Source of the DNA: Marinilabiliales bacterium
Lineage (GTDB): Bacteria; Bacteroidota; Bacteroidia; Bacteroidales; SZUA-534
DNA length: 64,000 bases
Direction of reading: 5' to 3'
NCBI GenBank assembly: GCA_003512955.1
Contig: DOTG01000046.1
Coordinates: 6,465 to 70,464, forward strand
Below, one piece after another: positions 33,092 through 43,141 of this stretch. A program made the position numbers and the translations under genes. Each line of letters opens with the position of its first letter. Position 1 is the stretch's first letter. The notes under the pieces were generated by a model. That model made no database searches. It saw only the letters and a list, made by a program, of their open reading frames with translations, and was not told the origin of the DNA.

Positions 33092-34717
33092 ATGAGAAAT
33101 TACTTCTTTAGAAAATACTTGCTATTTATCATTTTAACTTCTCTTCTCTTTGGGTGCAAAGGAAAAGAATTGGGGAATGATAAACATGCACCATCAAAGG
33201 CAAATGTGAACATGTTTGTGGTTGAAACAAATAAAAAGTATCAGCCCATTGATAATTTTGGTGCTTCCGATGCCTGGAGTATGCAGTATATTGGTTTGTG
33301 GCCCAACGAAAAGCAGAAACAGATGGCCGACTGGTTGTTCAGCACCGAAACCGATGCACAGGGGAATCCCCTGGGAATTGGGTTGTCGCTTTGGAGGTTT
33401 AATATTGGTGCCGGCAGTACTGAACAGGAAAAAGCCAGCGGAATTGACAATCATTGGCGCCGTGCAGAATGTTTTTTAATGCCTAACGGTACCTATAACT
33501 GGAATAAGCAAAAAGGTCAGCGCAACTTTATGCATCTGGCTCAACAACGTGGCGTTAACCAGTTTCTGGGCTTCATCCTTTCGGCTCCGGTTTACTGGAC
33601 ACAAAACGGACTGGCCACCAATACGGGCAGGGGAGGCACTTTCAACATTAAGGAAGACAAATACCACGATTTTGCCCGCTTTATGGCCAATGTTATTGAG
33701 GGCATTGAAAAACACGATAGCATTAAATTCGGTTATATCTGCCCATTCAATGAACCCGATGGCCACTGGAACTGGACAGGTTCGGGGCAGGAAGGGACCG
33801 CAGCCACAAAATACGAGGTGGCCAAAACCATCCGGTTGCTGGGAAAGGAACTCGAAGCGCGGAAAATAGATACCAAAATACTTGCGCCGGAGTCGTTCGA
33901 CTACAACTGCATGTACCGCACCCATCAATACACCAAAGCCAACAGGGGTTACCAGATTCAATCGTATTTTTCGCCAGACAGCACTGAGTCATATATTGGC
34001 AATGTTCCCAATGTTCCCCGTTTAATGGCAGCCCACAGTTATTGGACCAATACGCCGCTAACCGATTTGCGTACCATCCGCAAGGAAATGGGCGATGTGC
34101 TGAAAAAACAGGAAATCCGTTACTGGCAAACGGAACTTTGCATTATGGGAAACGATGAAGAAATTGGCGGTGGCGGTGGCAAAGACCTTACCATGAAAAC
34201 CGCACTATACGTGGCCCGTGTAATACATCACGATTTGGTGTATGCCAACGCCTCGGCATGGCAATGGTGGCTTGCTGTAACCAATGGTGACTATAAAGAC
34301 GGGCTCATTTATGCTGAACCCGATGCAACCAATATCAACGGAACTTTTACCGATTCAAAACTGATGTGGGCTTTGGGCAATTACAGCCGTTTTATCCGCC
34401 CGGGAGCCATCCGTTTGGGTGTTGATGCCTTTAACGCAAATAATGATTCTGTTCCCGAGGGCGATACCGATCCTTATGGCCTCATGGTTTCAGCTTTTCA
34501 AAATAGTGATGGTACTCCAGTGGTTGTAGTTATTAATTATCAAGATAAAGCAAAAGGGTTTGATTTGGTTTGGAATGGAACAAGGGTTTTGTCTTGGAAA
34601 CCCTATCTTACCTCCGATTTACCCAACAACAACCTGGCGTTACAACCGACAATATATTACGGACAGAAAATGAACATTCCTGCCCGGTCAATAATTACCT
34701 ATGTTGGAAACCGGTAA
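33092..34717 (+). CDS. GH30-family glycoside hydrolase, lipoprotein
   Basis: A 541-residue protein from ATG 33092; the upstream in-frame TTG at 33071 is not needed. Lipoprotein signal MRNYFFRKYLLFIILTSLLFGC. The catalytic barrel has the acid/base Glu221 in PFNEPDG and the nucleophile Glu348 in WQTELC, both typical of GH30, with LSLWRFNIGAGS at the start of the barrel and a C-terminal beta-sandwich (about 440-541). The WRFNIGAGS/ NEPDGHWNW pattern recalls the endo-beta-1,6-galactanase branch (GH30_5), but the subfamily needs a search. First gene of the operon, likely at the cell surface. Confidence 0.85.
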   Translation: MRNYFFRKYLLFIILTSLLFGCKGKELGNDKHAPSKANVNMFVVETNKKYQPIDNFGASDAWSMQYIGLWPNEKQKQMADWLFSTETDAQGNPLGIGLSLWRFNIGAGSTEQEKASGIDNHWRRAECFLMPNGTYNWNKQKGQRNFMHLAQQRGVNQFLGFILSAPVYWTQNGLATNTGRGGTFNIKEDKYHDFARFMANVIEGIEKHDSIKFGYICPFNEPDGHWNWTGSGQEGTAATKYEVAKTIRLLGKELEARKIDTKILAPESFDYNCMYRTHQYTKANRGYQIQSYFSPDSTESYIGNVPNVPRLMAAHSYWTNTPLTDLRTIRKEMGDVLKKQEIRYWQTELCIMGNDEEIGGGGGKDLTMKTALYVARVIHHDLVYANASAWQWWLAVTNGDYKDGLIYAEPDATNINGTFTDSKLMWALGNYSRFIRPGAIRLGVDAFNANNDSVPEGDTDPYGLMVSAFQNSDGTPVVVVINYQDKAKGFDLVWNGTRVLSWKPYLTSDLPNNNLALQPTIYYGQKMNIPARSIITYVGNR

Positions 34718-34802
34718 AGTTAAAGTCAGAAGAATTATTCACAATGGAGAATATAGTCGTGGCGCGAATTTGATATTTGGTATCAATAAACACAAAATTT
34801 AG

Positions 34803-37800
34803 ATGATGGGACAACAATTAAAACGTATTTTATCCATTCTTTCCCTGGCTGGTTGCACTTTGTTGCACGCTCAGGAAAATACCGATTCAACCCTGAAGGT
34901 ATGGTTTAACTTCAATGGTTACGATGCAACTTCAACTTCGATAACCGATAACAGTGGAAACAATTTTGTGGCAACCCTGAAAAATGAAGCTACTATATCT
35001 GCCTCAGGAGGAATCGACGGGGTTTTGAATTTAGGTCTGAACAATGGGTTTCTCGATTTGGGAGCGGTGTTTGGCAACCAGGTAATTAATTCACTGGAAG
35101 ATTTCACCGTTGCAACTTATGTTTGTATTTCTGATGATGCCGTAATTACCAACAACGGTAACTTTGTGTTTTCGTTCGGCAATTCGGAACAAATAGCCAC
35201 CGATGCCAATGGCTGCATGTTTTTTTCGGCTAAGAATACCCGATATGCCATTAGCCTAACAAATTGGACCGGCGAACAGGCAGCAACCACCGGCCAGCCC
35301 ATGGAAAAGGGAAAGTGGAAACATTTAGCCATCAGTTATAATTCAACCACAAAAACAGTAAAAATATACCTAAATGGTGCAACGGTTGCCACCTCCACCA
35401 ACGTGACTTTAGCTCCGAAAGCTTTGGGTACACCGGCATACAACTTCATCGGTAAATCGTCGTACGCCTTAAATGGCGATGCCTATTTACAGAAAACCCT
35501 GATCGACGAATTCCGGGTTTACAATGTCACTCTGTCTGATAGCCAAATTGTTCAACTGGGAGCATCATTACCCGAAATGAATGCGGCGTGGTACCAAATA
35601 CAAATCAATGACTTCCTGGGTTCGGTCGACCTTAAAGACGGGCAACTTATTAACGCAGACATCACCCTCCCAACCTCAGAATACGGAATTACCATTACTT
35701 GGAGTTCATCCGATACGGCAACCATTTCAAATGCCGGAGTGGTAGTACGCCCGGCAAGCGGCAACGAACCCAAGGAAGTTATCCTTACGGCAACCGCAGT
35801 TAAGCAAGGAATCATGGTAGTTAAAGCATTTAGGTTGATTGTTATCCCATCGTTATCGGATACGGAAGCAGTAACTTACGATACTGAAAATATTATAGTA
35901 GCAGGAAGTTTAGACAACCTGCGTTCAAGCCTGGTTTTGCCGGTATCCGGTTTCGAAGGTTCCACCATTGGCTGGAGTTCAAGCCTGCCTGACTTACTTT
36001 CAGATAATGGCAAACTGAATTACCTTTCCGAAAAAGGGACGGGTAAAACAAAAGTAGTTCTAACGGCAACCGTTGCTAAAGGTAGTTCAGTTCAAACACG
36101 CCCGTTCGAGATTTACGTGGCCGAAAAAGAAGGTTTTTCAGCGTACCTGTTTGCCTACTTCACGGGCAACTCGGGGAACGAAGAAGCGCTCCGGTTTGCC
36201 ATAAGCAACGACGGATTTACTTACAAAGCCCTGAACAACAACAATCCGGTACTCAATTCTGCAGTTATAAGCTCAACGGGTGGAATCCGCGATCCGCATA
36301 TTTTGAGGGGAACCGACGGGCAATCGTATTACATGGCGGCTACCGACATGGTTTCGGCAAATGGCTGGAACTCGAACCGGGCCATGATCCTGATGAAGTC
36401 AATCAACATGGTTGATTGGCAAACCCATGTGGTAAATATCCAAACCACTTACCCGGGTTACGATGAGCTTCATCGGGTTTGGGCTCCTCAAACCATTTAC
36501 GACCAGACACAAGGAAAATACATGGTATATTGGTCGATGCAAATTGGCAGTGAGCCTGATAAGATTTACTACGCCTATGCCAACAGCGACTTTTCGGCCT
36601 TGGAAGGCGAACCAAAAATCCTTTTCCAGAACCCTAACGGAGGTTCTACCATTGATGCCGATATTGTTTATAAAGATGGAAAATACCACCTGTTCTTTAA
36701 AACCGAAGGCGAAGGCTTTGGAATAAAAAAGGCGGTTTCGGATAGCCTGACAGCTAATTATGTGATGAACGACAAATACCTGCAATCAACCACCAATCCT
36801 GTTGAAGGGGGTTGCGTATTCCGCTTGTACGATACCGATACCTGGATACTGATGTATGACATGTACACCAGCGGGGCCTACCAGTTTACCGAAAGCACCG
36901 ATTTGGAAAACTTCAAGGTTGTTGACCAGAAAGTTAAGTTTAACTTCACCCCGCGCCATGGTACTATCATTTCAATTACCAATGTGGAAGCGGCGGCACT
37001 AATGAAAAAATGGGGAAGTGTTTCCGATGTCTATATCCAATCTTCCGCTTCAGGCGCAATCAAAAAAAACAATGTCAACTTCAATCAAACAGCAAAAACC
37101 ATTTACCTGCCTGTACGGTACGGAACCGATATTACTAAATTCAATCCCCAGTTTGTAGCTAATGCCGGGTGCACGGTTACACCCTCGGGCGAGCAGGATT
37201 TCTCAATGGGTGCAGTAAATTACACGGCCACAATTGATGGGCTTGGTTCAAAAACATATTTGGTTACAGTTAAAATAGACAACAACCCGGTTTTGGAAGG
37301 TTACTTTGCCGACCCTGAAATACTATATTCCTATAAAACCAGAAAATTTTACTTGTACCCAACTACCGATGGCTTTGTAGGCTGGGCAGGCTATTACTTT
37401 AAAACGTTCTCGTCGCCCGATTTGGTGAACTGGACCGACGAAGGCACCATCCTCAACCTGCATACCGATGTAAGTTGGGGAACTTTCAACGCATGGGCAC
37501 CAAGCATTACCGAAAAAAAGGTTGACGGAACCTACAAATATTACTACTATTTTGTTGCTGCCGGAAATGTAGGCGTGGCGGTAGCCGATAATCCTACCGG
37601 GCCATTTGTTGATTCGGGCAAAAAACTGGCTGATAACATTGACCCTGATGTTTATACCGATACCCTTACCGGGAAAAGCTATCTTTACTGGGGAAACACC
37701 ACATTGTATGCAGCCGAGCTGAATGACGATATGGTTTCCATCAACATATCTACAAAACGCACCATTACCCCTTCGGGCGGCACATTCCGCGAAGGTGTTT

Positions 37801-38369
37801 ATGTAATTGAACGTAATGGGACCTACTATTTCTTTTGGTCGGAGAATGATACCCGGAGCCCCGATTACCGTGTACGCTACGGAACTTCAAAATCACCATT
37901 GGGCCCTATTACCGTACCTGCAAACAATTTGATTCTGTCCAAAGATGCAACAGCAGGTATTTATGGCCCGGGACACAATTCGGTGGTTCAAAATCCCGGG
38001 TGCGACGAATGGTACATGGTTTATCACCGGTTCACCCGCCCAAAAGGAATCACCATGCATGGCGACTCAGCCGGATATTTCCGCGAAGTGTGCATTGATA
38101 AACTGGAATTTAATGCCGATGGTTCGGTTAAAAAGGTAATACCTACCGTTCAGGGAATTGCCCCGGTTAAGGTGGGCGAAATTACAATCGGAGTTCATGA
38201 GGAAATGAATCCCAACGAAAAAAAAAACGGGAAAGTGATTTCCACAGAATACTACCAGATTGATGGCAAGCAAGTAAAAAAAAACGATCGGTTGAATAGG
38301 GGAATCTATATCGAACGCACCTTATACGACAATGGCACGGCAAGTTCGCGGAAATTATTCATTAATTGA
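34803..38369 (+). CDS. Double-GH43 enzyme with N-terminal LamG-like and Ig-like domains
   Basis: A 1188-residue exported protein (signal about 1-23, HAQ). Domains in order: laminin-G/concanavalin-like sandwich (about 28-255), two atypical bacterial Ig-like repeats (about 265-440; ITWSSSDTATISNAG), a first GH43 five-blade propeller (about 445-745), a linker Ig-like repeat (about 750-830), a second GH43 propeller (about 832-1115), and a short C-terminal tail. Candidate catalytic residues: Asp497 (IRDPHI) and Glu668 (PVEGG) in the first, Asp837 (FADPEI) and Glu997 (FREGV) in the second. GH43 enzymes are exo-acting arabinofuranosidases, xylosidases or beta-1,3-galactosidases. Second gene of the operon. 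Confidence 0.85.
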   Translation: MMGQQLKRILSILSLAGCTLLHAQENTDSTLKVWFNFNGYDATSTSITDNSGNNFVATLKNEATISASGGIDGVLNLGLNNGFLDLGAVFGNQVINSLEDFTVATYVCISDDAVITNNGNFVFSFGNSEQIATDANGCMFFSAKNTRYAISLTNWTGEQAATTGQPMEKGKWKHLAISYNSTTKTVKIYLNGATVATSTNVTLAPKALGTPAYNFIGKSSYALNGDAYLQKTLIDEFRVYNVTLSDSQIVQLGASLPEMNAAWYQIQINDFLGSVDLKDGQLINADITLPTSEYGITITWSSSDTATISNAGVVVRPASGNEPKEVILTATAVKQGIMVVKAFRLIVIPSLSDTEAVTYDTENIIVAGSLDNLRSSLVLPVSGFEGSTIGWSSSLPDLLSDNGKLNYLSEKGTGKTKVVLTATVAKGSSVQTRPFEIYVAEKEGFSAYLFAYFTGNSGNEEALRFAISNDGFTYKALNNNNPVLNSAVISSTGGIRDPHILRGTDGQSYYMAATDMVSANGWNSNRAMILMKSINMVDWQTHVVNIQTTYPGYDELHRVWAPQTIYDQTQGKYMVYWSMQIGSEPDKIYYAYANSDFSALEGEPKILFQNPNGGSTIDADIVYKDGKYHLFFKTEGEGFGIKKAVSDSLTANYVMNDKYLQSTTNPVEGGCVFRLYDTDTWILMYDMYTSGAYQFTESTDLENFKVVDQKVKFNFTPRHGTIISITNVEAAALMKKWGSVSDVYIQSSASGAIKKNNVNFNQTAKTIYLPVRYGTDITKFNPQFVANAGCTVTPSGEQDFSMGAVNYTATIDGLGSKTYLVTVKIDNNPVLEGYFADPEILYSYKTRKFYLYPTTDGFVGWAGYYFKTFSSPDLVNWTDEGTILNLHTDVSWGTFNAWAPSITEKKVDGTYKYYYYFVAAGNVGVAVADNPTGPFVDSGKKLADNIDPDVYTDTLTGKSYLYWGNTTLYAAELNDDMVSINISTKRTITPSGGTFREGVYVIERNGTYYFFWSENDTRSPDYRVRYGTSKSPLGPITVPANNLILSKDATAGIYGPGHNSVVQNPGCDEWYMVYHRFTRPKGITMHGDSAGYFREVCIDKLEFNADGSVKKVIPTVQGIAPVKVGEITIGVHEEMNPNEKKNGKVISTEYYQIDGKQVKKNDRLNRGIYIERTLYDNGTASSRKLFIN

Positions 38370-38405
38370 AAACAAAAACAACTAACTATAAAACAGAACC
38401 AAAAC

Positions 38406-40835
38406 ATGAAAATTAGAACCATTCTGGGTGCTTTGGCAATTATGCTGGCGGCAACCACCACTCAGGCTAAACCACAATTTGGTCAGGCCGAACTGTTCAA
38501 CAAAAATTGGAAGTTTCAGCTTGCTGATGTAAAAGAGGCATCAGTCCCAACTTTCGACGACTCAATGTGGCAAACATTGAACCTGCCACACGACTGGACT
38601 GTGAAAGGAACCTACAGCCCTGACCGTGCAAGCTGTACCGGGTTTTTACCCGGCGGCATTGGCTGGTACCGTAAATCGTTTGTTGTTCCCGAAAACCGTA
38701 AAAGTGAAAAAGTATATATCTATTTCGAAGGCGTTTATAACCGTAGCGAGGTATTCATCAACGGAACATCGGTGGGCAAACGCCCCAACGGCTACATTTC
38801 GTTCATGTACGACCTTACTCCGTACATCCAATTCGGGAAAGAGAATGTAATTTCAGTAAAAGTTGACCACTCGCAAGAACGCGATTCGCGCTGGTATTCA
38901 GGTTCGGGAATTTACCGCGATGCGTATTTGGTTTATGCGCCTCCCGCTCACATCGGCTTGTGGGGAGTATTTTTCAAAGCTACCGGCATTACCGATACTA
39001 AAGCTGAAGTTTCAATTGAAACAACCATCAATAACGAGCAACCAAAAAGTGCCACTCTGCAAATAACCCATGAAATTATTGACCCATTTACAGGAAAGGT
39101 TGTGGCAACCACATCAAAAAAACAAACCGTTGAAGCAGGTAAAAATGCCACCTCAACCCAAGCTGTTGCAGTTAGTAACCCCAAACGGTGGTCGCTGGAA
39201 CAACCGAACTTGTACACCGTGCGCACTATTATTAAACAAGATGGAAAAGTAACCGAGCAGAACGAACAGAAATTGGGTCTGCGCACGCTCACCTTCGACC
39301 CAAACAAAGGCTTTGCCCTGAACAACAACTGGACAAAGCTGAAAGGCGTTTGCCTACACCACGACGCCGGGACACTCGGTTCAGCCGTTCCGCGCCAAGT
39401 GTGGAAACGCAGGTTGCGTACCTTGAAAGAGATGGGCTGTAACGCTATACGCACCAGCCACAACCCACAAGCATCGGATGTTTATGAGCTTTGCGATGAA
39501 ATTGGTTTACTGGTAATGGACGAAGCATTCGACGAATGGGAATTCCCCAAACGAAAATGGATTGAAGGCTGGAATGTTGGAACCCCAGGTTTTGAAGGCT
39601 CGTACGACTTTTTTGAGGAGTGGAGCAGCTGCGACCTTGCCGATATGATTTTGCGCGACCGCAACCATGCTTCCATTATCATGTGGAGCATTGCCAACGA
39701 AGTGGATTATCCGAACGACCCATACTCGCACCCTATTTTGGACGGGACAAAAATAAACCAGCCCATGCACGGCGGCTACAAACCCGATTCACCAAAGGCT
39801 GAACGGCTGGGCGGGATTGCAAAACGGCTAACAACCGTAGTCCGTAGCCTTGACACTTCGCGCCCGGTTACCGCAGCCTTGGCCGGGGTTGTAATGTCGA
39901 ACGAAACCGATTATCCTTTTGCATTGGACATTTGCGGCTACAACTACACCGAAGACCGTTATGCCACGGACCATGCCAAATATCCTATGCGCGTGATTTT
40001 CGGGAGCGAAAACGGCCACAGCATGGATTCGTGGAAAGCAGTCCGCGACAACGATTATATTTTCGCCCAATTCCTCTGGACAGGTATTGACTATCTGGGG
40101 GAATCAAATCCGTGGCCATCGCGCGGATTCAACTCCGGTTTCCTCGATTTTGGCGGCTTCCTGAAACCCCGCGGCCATTTCCGCCAGGCAGTTTGGAGCG
40201 AAAAGCCGGTTACTTATATCGGAACATATCCGGTTCCTAACGACAAAAACTACCTTTCAACCGATGCCTGGCCAATATGGAATTACAATGCCGGCGAAAT
40301 GATGCGGGTGGTGGGTTATACCAATGCTCCACAATCGAAATTGTTGCTGAACGGCAAACAAGTTGGCGAAGTTAAACCGCTCGACGACAAAACAGGTGTT
40401 ATTTTCTGGGATATTCCATACGAGGCCGGAGCCCTTGAAATTGTTGGAATGGATGCCAGCACTAAAACAATTTGTAACTACACGCTCCAAACATCAGCAA
40501 GGCCTGTTGCATTAACTGCTAATGCCGATGCAAAAACCTTGAAAAAAGAGAATGGATTGGTGCATGTGGTTGTTCAGGTTGTTGATGAAAACGGGATTCC
40601 GGTAATGCTTTCCGACGATGAAATAACGTGTGTTGTTGAAGGCCCAGGCGAACTTTTAGGGCTTGAAGCTAGCAACAACTCCGACATGGGCAATTATTCC
40701 GATAACGTACAACGTTCGTTCCACGGACGTTTGTTGGCCTATATCCAAACAACTGGACAAGCCGGAACGGTAACTGTTAAGTTCTCGTCGCCTTGGTTGA
40801 AAGATGCCTCAGTAAAAGTTGAAGTAACCGAATGA
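38406..40835 (+). CDS. GH2-family beta-galactosidase-like enzyme
   Basis: An 809-residue exported protein (signal MKIRTILGALAIMLAATTTQA). Sugar-binding jelly-roll domain (FNKNWKFQL, LPHDWTVKG), Ig-like domain, TIM barrel with KGVCLHHDAGTLG and RTSHNP, acid/base Glu432 in WSIANEVDY and nucleophile Glu535 in FGSENGHS, then C-terminal beta domains. The GFLPGGIGWYRKSF segment is characteristic of GH2 beta-galactosidases of Bacteroidota polysaccharide loci. It should trim terminal beta-galactosyl units in the periplasm, completing the work of the GH30 and GH43 enzymes. Beta-glucuronidase or mannosidase activity is less likely. Confidence 0.88.
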   Translation: MKIRTILGALAIMLAATTTQAKPQFGQAELFNKNWKFQLADVKEASVPTFDDSMWQTLNLPHDWTVKGTYSPDRASCTGFLPGGIGWYRKSFVVPENRKSEKVYIYFEGVYNRSEVFINGTSVGKRPNGYISFMYDLTPYIQFGKENVISVKVDHSQERDSRWYSGSGIYRDAYLVYAPPAHIGLWGVFFKATGITDTKAEVSIETTINNEQPKSATLQITHEIIDPFTGKVVATTSKKQTVEAGKNATSTQAVAVSNPKRWSLEQPNLYTVRTIIKQDGKVTEQNEQKLGLRTLTFDPNKGFALNNNWTKLKGVCLHHDAGTLGSAVPRQVWKRRLRTLKEMGCNAIRTSHNPQASDVYELCDEIGLLVMDEAFDEWEFPKRKWIEGWNVGTPGFEGSYDFFEEWSSCDLADMILRDRNHASIIMWSIANEVDYPNDPYSHPILDGTKINQPMHGGYKPDSPKAERLGGIAKRLTTVVRSLDTSRPVTAALAGVVMSNETDYPFALDICGYNYTEDRYATDHAKYPMRVIFGSENGHSMDSWKAVRDNDYIFAQFLWTGIDYLGESNPWPSRGFNSGFLDFGGFLKPRGHFRQAVWSEKPVTYIGTYPVPNDKNYLSTDAWPIWNYNAGEMMRVVGYTNAPQSKLLLNGKQVGEVKPLDDKTGVIFWDIPYEAGALEIVGMDASTKTICNYTLQTSARPVALTANADAKTLKKENGLVHVVVQVVDENGIPVMLSDDEITCVVEGPGELLGLEASNNSDMGNYSDNVQRSFHGRLLAYIQTTGQAGTVTVKFSSPWLKDASVKVEVTE

Positions 40836-40851
40836 TAAGGAGATAAAAATT

Positions 40852-43017
40852 ATGAAATATCTATTAATCGCTTGTTTATTAATTTCTGCGACGCATCTTA
40901 TTGCGACAGAAACCATATTGCTCGATTTTGAATCGGCTACGGTACCGGCATCGGTAAGTTCATGGGTGAACTATTCAAAAACAGGAACCTCGGCCAGTAC
41001 TTGGGCTGCTCCTAATCCAGGTCCCGATGCCATCAATGGAACTACGGGTTGTTATAAAATTGTAAAATCGGGCCAAGACCCTTACTGGACAGGCTTGGAG
41101 GTCACTTTGTCCAATTCTGTTTCAATTACATCGGCAAACCAGTATTTACACATATTGGTTTATAAAAATACCAATTCAAGAATAGCCATAACATACACCC
41201 CGGAATCGGGCAGCCAAAGCAGCGATGCCTGGCAAGCCAATTCCACTACCGGTGCCTGGATTGACTACATGTTGGCTATTCCTGTGGGAACCAGGCTCAA
41301 AACCTTTTCAATAAAAATAGCCGATGGTGCCGACGATTATTACTTCGACCAGATTTTGCTTTCCAGCGTGGCCACTACAGCTTCGCCCATTACCATTGCT
41401 ATTGACCCTTTGATAAAAGGCCCGGTTGTTGAAGGTTGGGGAGCATCGCTCTGTTGGTGGGCCAACGTTATGGGTGGTTTTTCCGATGTAAAAGTGAAAA
41501 CCATTTGCGATTGGATTACCGATCCGGCAAAAGGGCTTAATATGAACATCTTCCGTTTCAATATTGGCGGGGGCGATGCTCCCGATCACAACCACATGCG
41601 TAGTGATGGTGGCAATATGCCAGGGTATAAAGCATCGGCAGCAGCCGACTACGATTGGGCTCAGGATGCCAAACAACGGAAAATATTGCAGCAGTTAATT
41701 GCCTCACGTATTGAAAAAGCCGGGGTTAACGACATTCAGCTAATAGGTTTTTCCAATTCACCGCCCTACTGGATGACAGTTAGTGGCTGCTCGGCAGGAA
41801 GCGTGGAAGGGAACGTGTGTAACCTGAAGCCGGATATGTTTGACGATTTTGCCGATTACCTCACCGAAGTAACCCGGCATTATCACGATGATTTGGGGAT
41901 AACCTTCAACTACATTGAACCCTTCAACGAGCCCGATGCAAATTGGTGGAAAGCCTTTGGTGGACAAGAAGGTTGTTATTTTTCAGATGTGCAACAAATG
42001 ACCATGATCCGCGAATTGTATCAAAAACTGGAAGGGAAAAATATGCTTTCGTATTGCCAAATTAACGCCAACGATGCGAATAATTTAGACAACGGATTAA
42101 ATGCGCTAAACGCATACAGCTCGGCTGGCGATATTGTATCGAGATTGGGGCTGGTTTCGGCTCACAGTTATGGAGGCAACAACCGGGTAGGGTTAGCCAA
42201 CTGGGCAAAAAACAACAATAAAAAGCTATGGCAATCAGAATCGGGGCCGTTGTATGTGGGCACTACTTACGAATCGCAAGTAATGATTGTGGCCGACCGC
42301 ATTATTACCGACCTGCGTGTTTTAAAATGTACCGGCTGGTGCGACTGGCAGCTCGGTGGTGGTGGCGACCTCTCCAATTCATGGGCACAAATAGTGAGCA
42401 ATTATGACGATAATCTTAACCCGATTGCGCGCAACACAAACTATTACCTGCGTGCACAGTTCAGCCGGTTCATTAAGGCCGGGTACACCATTATTGAATC
42501 ATCGGCCAATAATAGCCTGGCCGCAATTAGCCCCGATGAAAAAGAACTCGTGCTGGTAATTAGCAATAGTAAACTATACGTGCAAAATTATTCCGTTGAT
42601 TTATCCAAATTTTCTGGTTTTGGGAAAGTGGTACAATTCCGTACTCGCGCTCAGGAGTCGCTGGGTGTCAAAAATTCGGAGGACCGTTTTAATATTACCG
42701 GTAACACCTTTAATTATGATGCCCAACCGGAATCGGTTGCCACTTTTATTATCCCTATCAACCAGGGAACATCGGCCAGTGAATTAAAAGATAATTCTGG
42801 TGATATGTATTTTTCGGGCAGTACGCTTTATACCAACTTTACCGAGGTTGGTTCCATTTCGGTTGCCATTTACAATGTAGCCGGACAATTGGTGGAAACA
42901 AAAAACCGCGTTCCGGGACAAGGTACCTGCCAATTCAGCCTCAAAGACGGCATCTATTTGATTCACACCAATGTTGGCGCAAAAAAAATAACAAAAAGAG
43001 CAGTGGTTTCAAACTGA
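40852..43017 (+). CDS. GH30-family glycoside hydrolase with CBM-like N-domain and T9SS sorting tail
   Basis: A 721-residue exported protein. After the signal peptide comes a beta-sandwich (about 20-175; ends DDYYFDQILLSS) that resembles a carbohydrate-binding module, then the GH30 barrel (about 180-560) with acid/base Glu360 in PFNEPDANWW and nucleophile Glu463 in WQSESGPLY, a GH30 side sandwich (about 560-645), and a C-terminal type A sorting domain (about 650-721; SVAIYNVAGQLVETKN, GIYLIHTN) for export by T9SS. It differs from the first GH30 of the operon and probably attacks the same polymer at a different site from the cell surface. Last gene of the first operon. Confidence 0.88.
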   Translation: MKYLLIACLLISATHLIATETILLDFESATVPASVSSWVNYSKTGTSASTWAAPNPGPDAINGTTGCYKIVKSGQDPYWTGLEVTLSNSVSITSANQYLHILVYKNTNSRIAITYTPESGSQSSDAWQANSTTGAWIDYMLAIPVGTRLKTFSIKIADGADDYYFDQILLSSVATTASPITIAIDPLIKGPVVEGWGASLCWWANVMGGFSDVKVKTICDWITDPAKGLNMNIFRFNIGGGDAPDHNHMRSDGGNMPGYKASAAADYDWAQDAKQRKILQQLIASRIEKAGVNDIQLIGFSNSPPYWMTVSGCSAGSVEGNVCNLKPDMFDDFADYLTEVTRHYHDDLGITFNYIEPFNEPDANWWKAFGGQEGCYFSDVQQMTMIRELYQKLEGKNMLSYCQINANDANNLDNGLNALNAYSSAGDIVSRLGLVSAHSYGGNNRVGLANWAKNNNKKLWQSESGPLYVGTTYESQVMIVADRIITDLRVLKCTGWCDWQLGGGGDLSNSWAQIVSNYDDNLNPIARNTNYYLRAQFSRFIKAGYTIIESSANNSLAAISPDEKELVLVISNSKLYVQNYSVDLSKFSGFGKVVQFRTRAQESLGVKNSEDRFNITGNTFNYDAQPESVATFIIPINQGTSASELKDNSGDMYFSGSTLYTNFTEVGSISVAIYNVAGQLVETKNRVPGQGTCQFSLKDGIYLIHTNVGAKKITKRAVVSN

Positions 43018-43038
43018 AATTGCCTAAAAACAGGGGGT

Positions 43039-43104
43039 TGATACAATAGCGAAACAGTTTGTTACAATAGTGAAACAGCAAGTAAGGATTGTTTATGAAA
43101 TTTG
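43039..43104 (+). promoter_or_regulatory. Candidate HTCS operator and promoter of the T9SS surface-protein gene
   Basis: Two near-identical direct repeats, TGATACAATAGCGAAACAG (43039-43057) and TGTTACAATAGTGAAACAG (43060-43078), are 21 nt apart; GAAATTTG follows with its TTTG at 43101-43104, 34 nt after the second ATAG. Spacings ATAG-21-ATAG-34-TTTG are identical to those at 32952-33017. The start codon is 38 nt downstream. Confidence 0.72.
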
Positions 43105-43141
43105 TAGTAATTAAAATTTTTGATAACTAAAATCTAAATTT

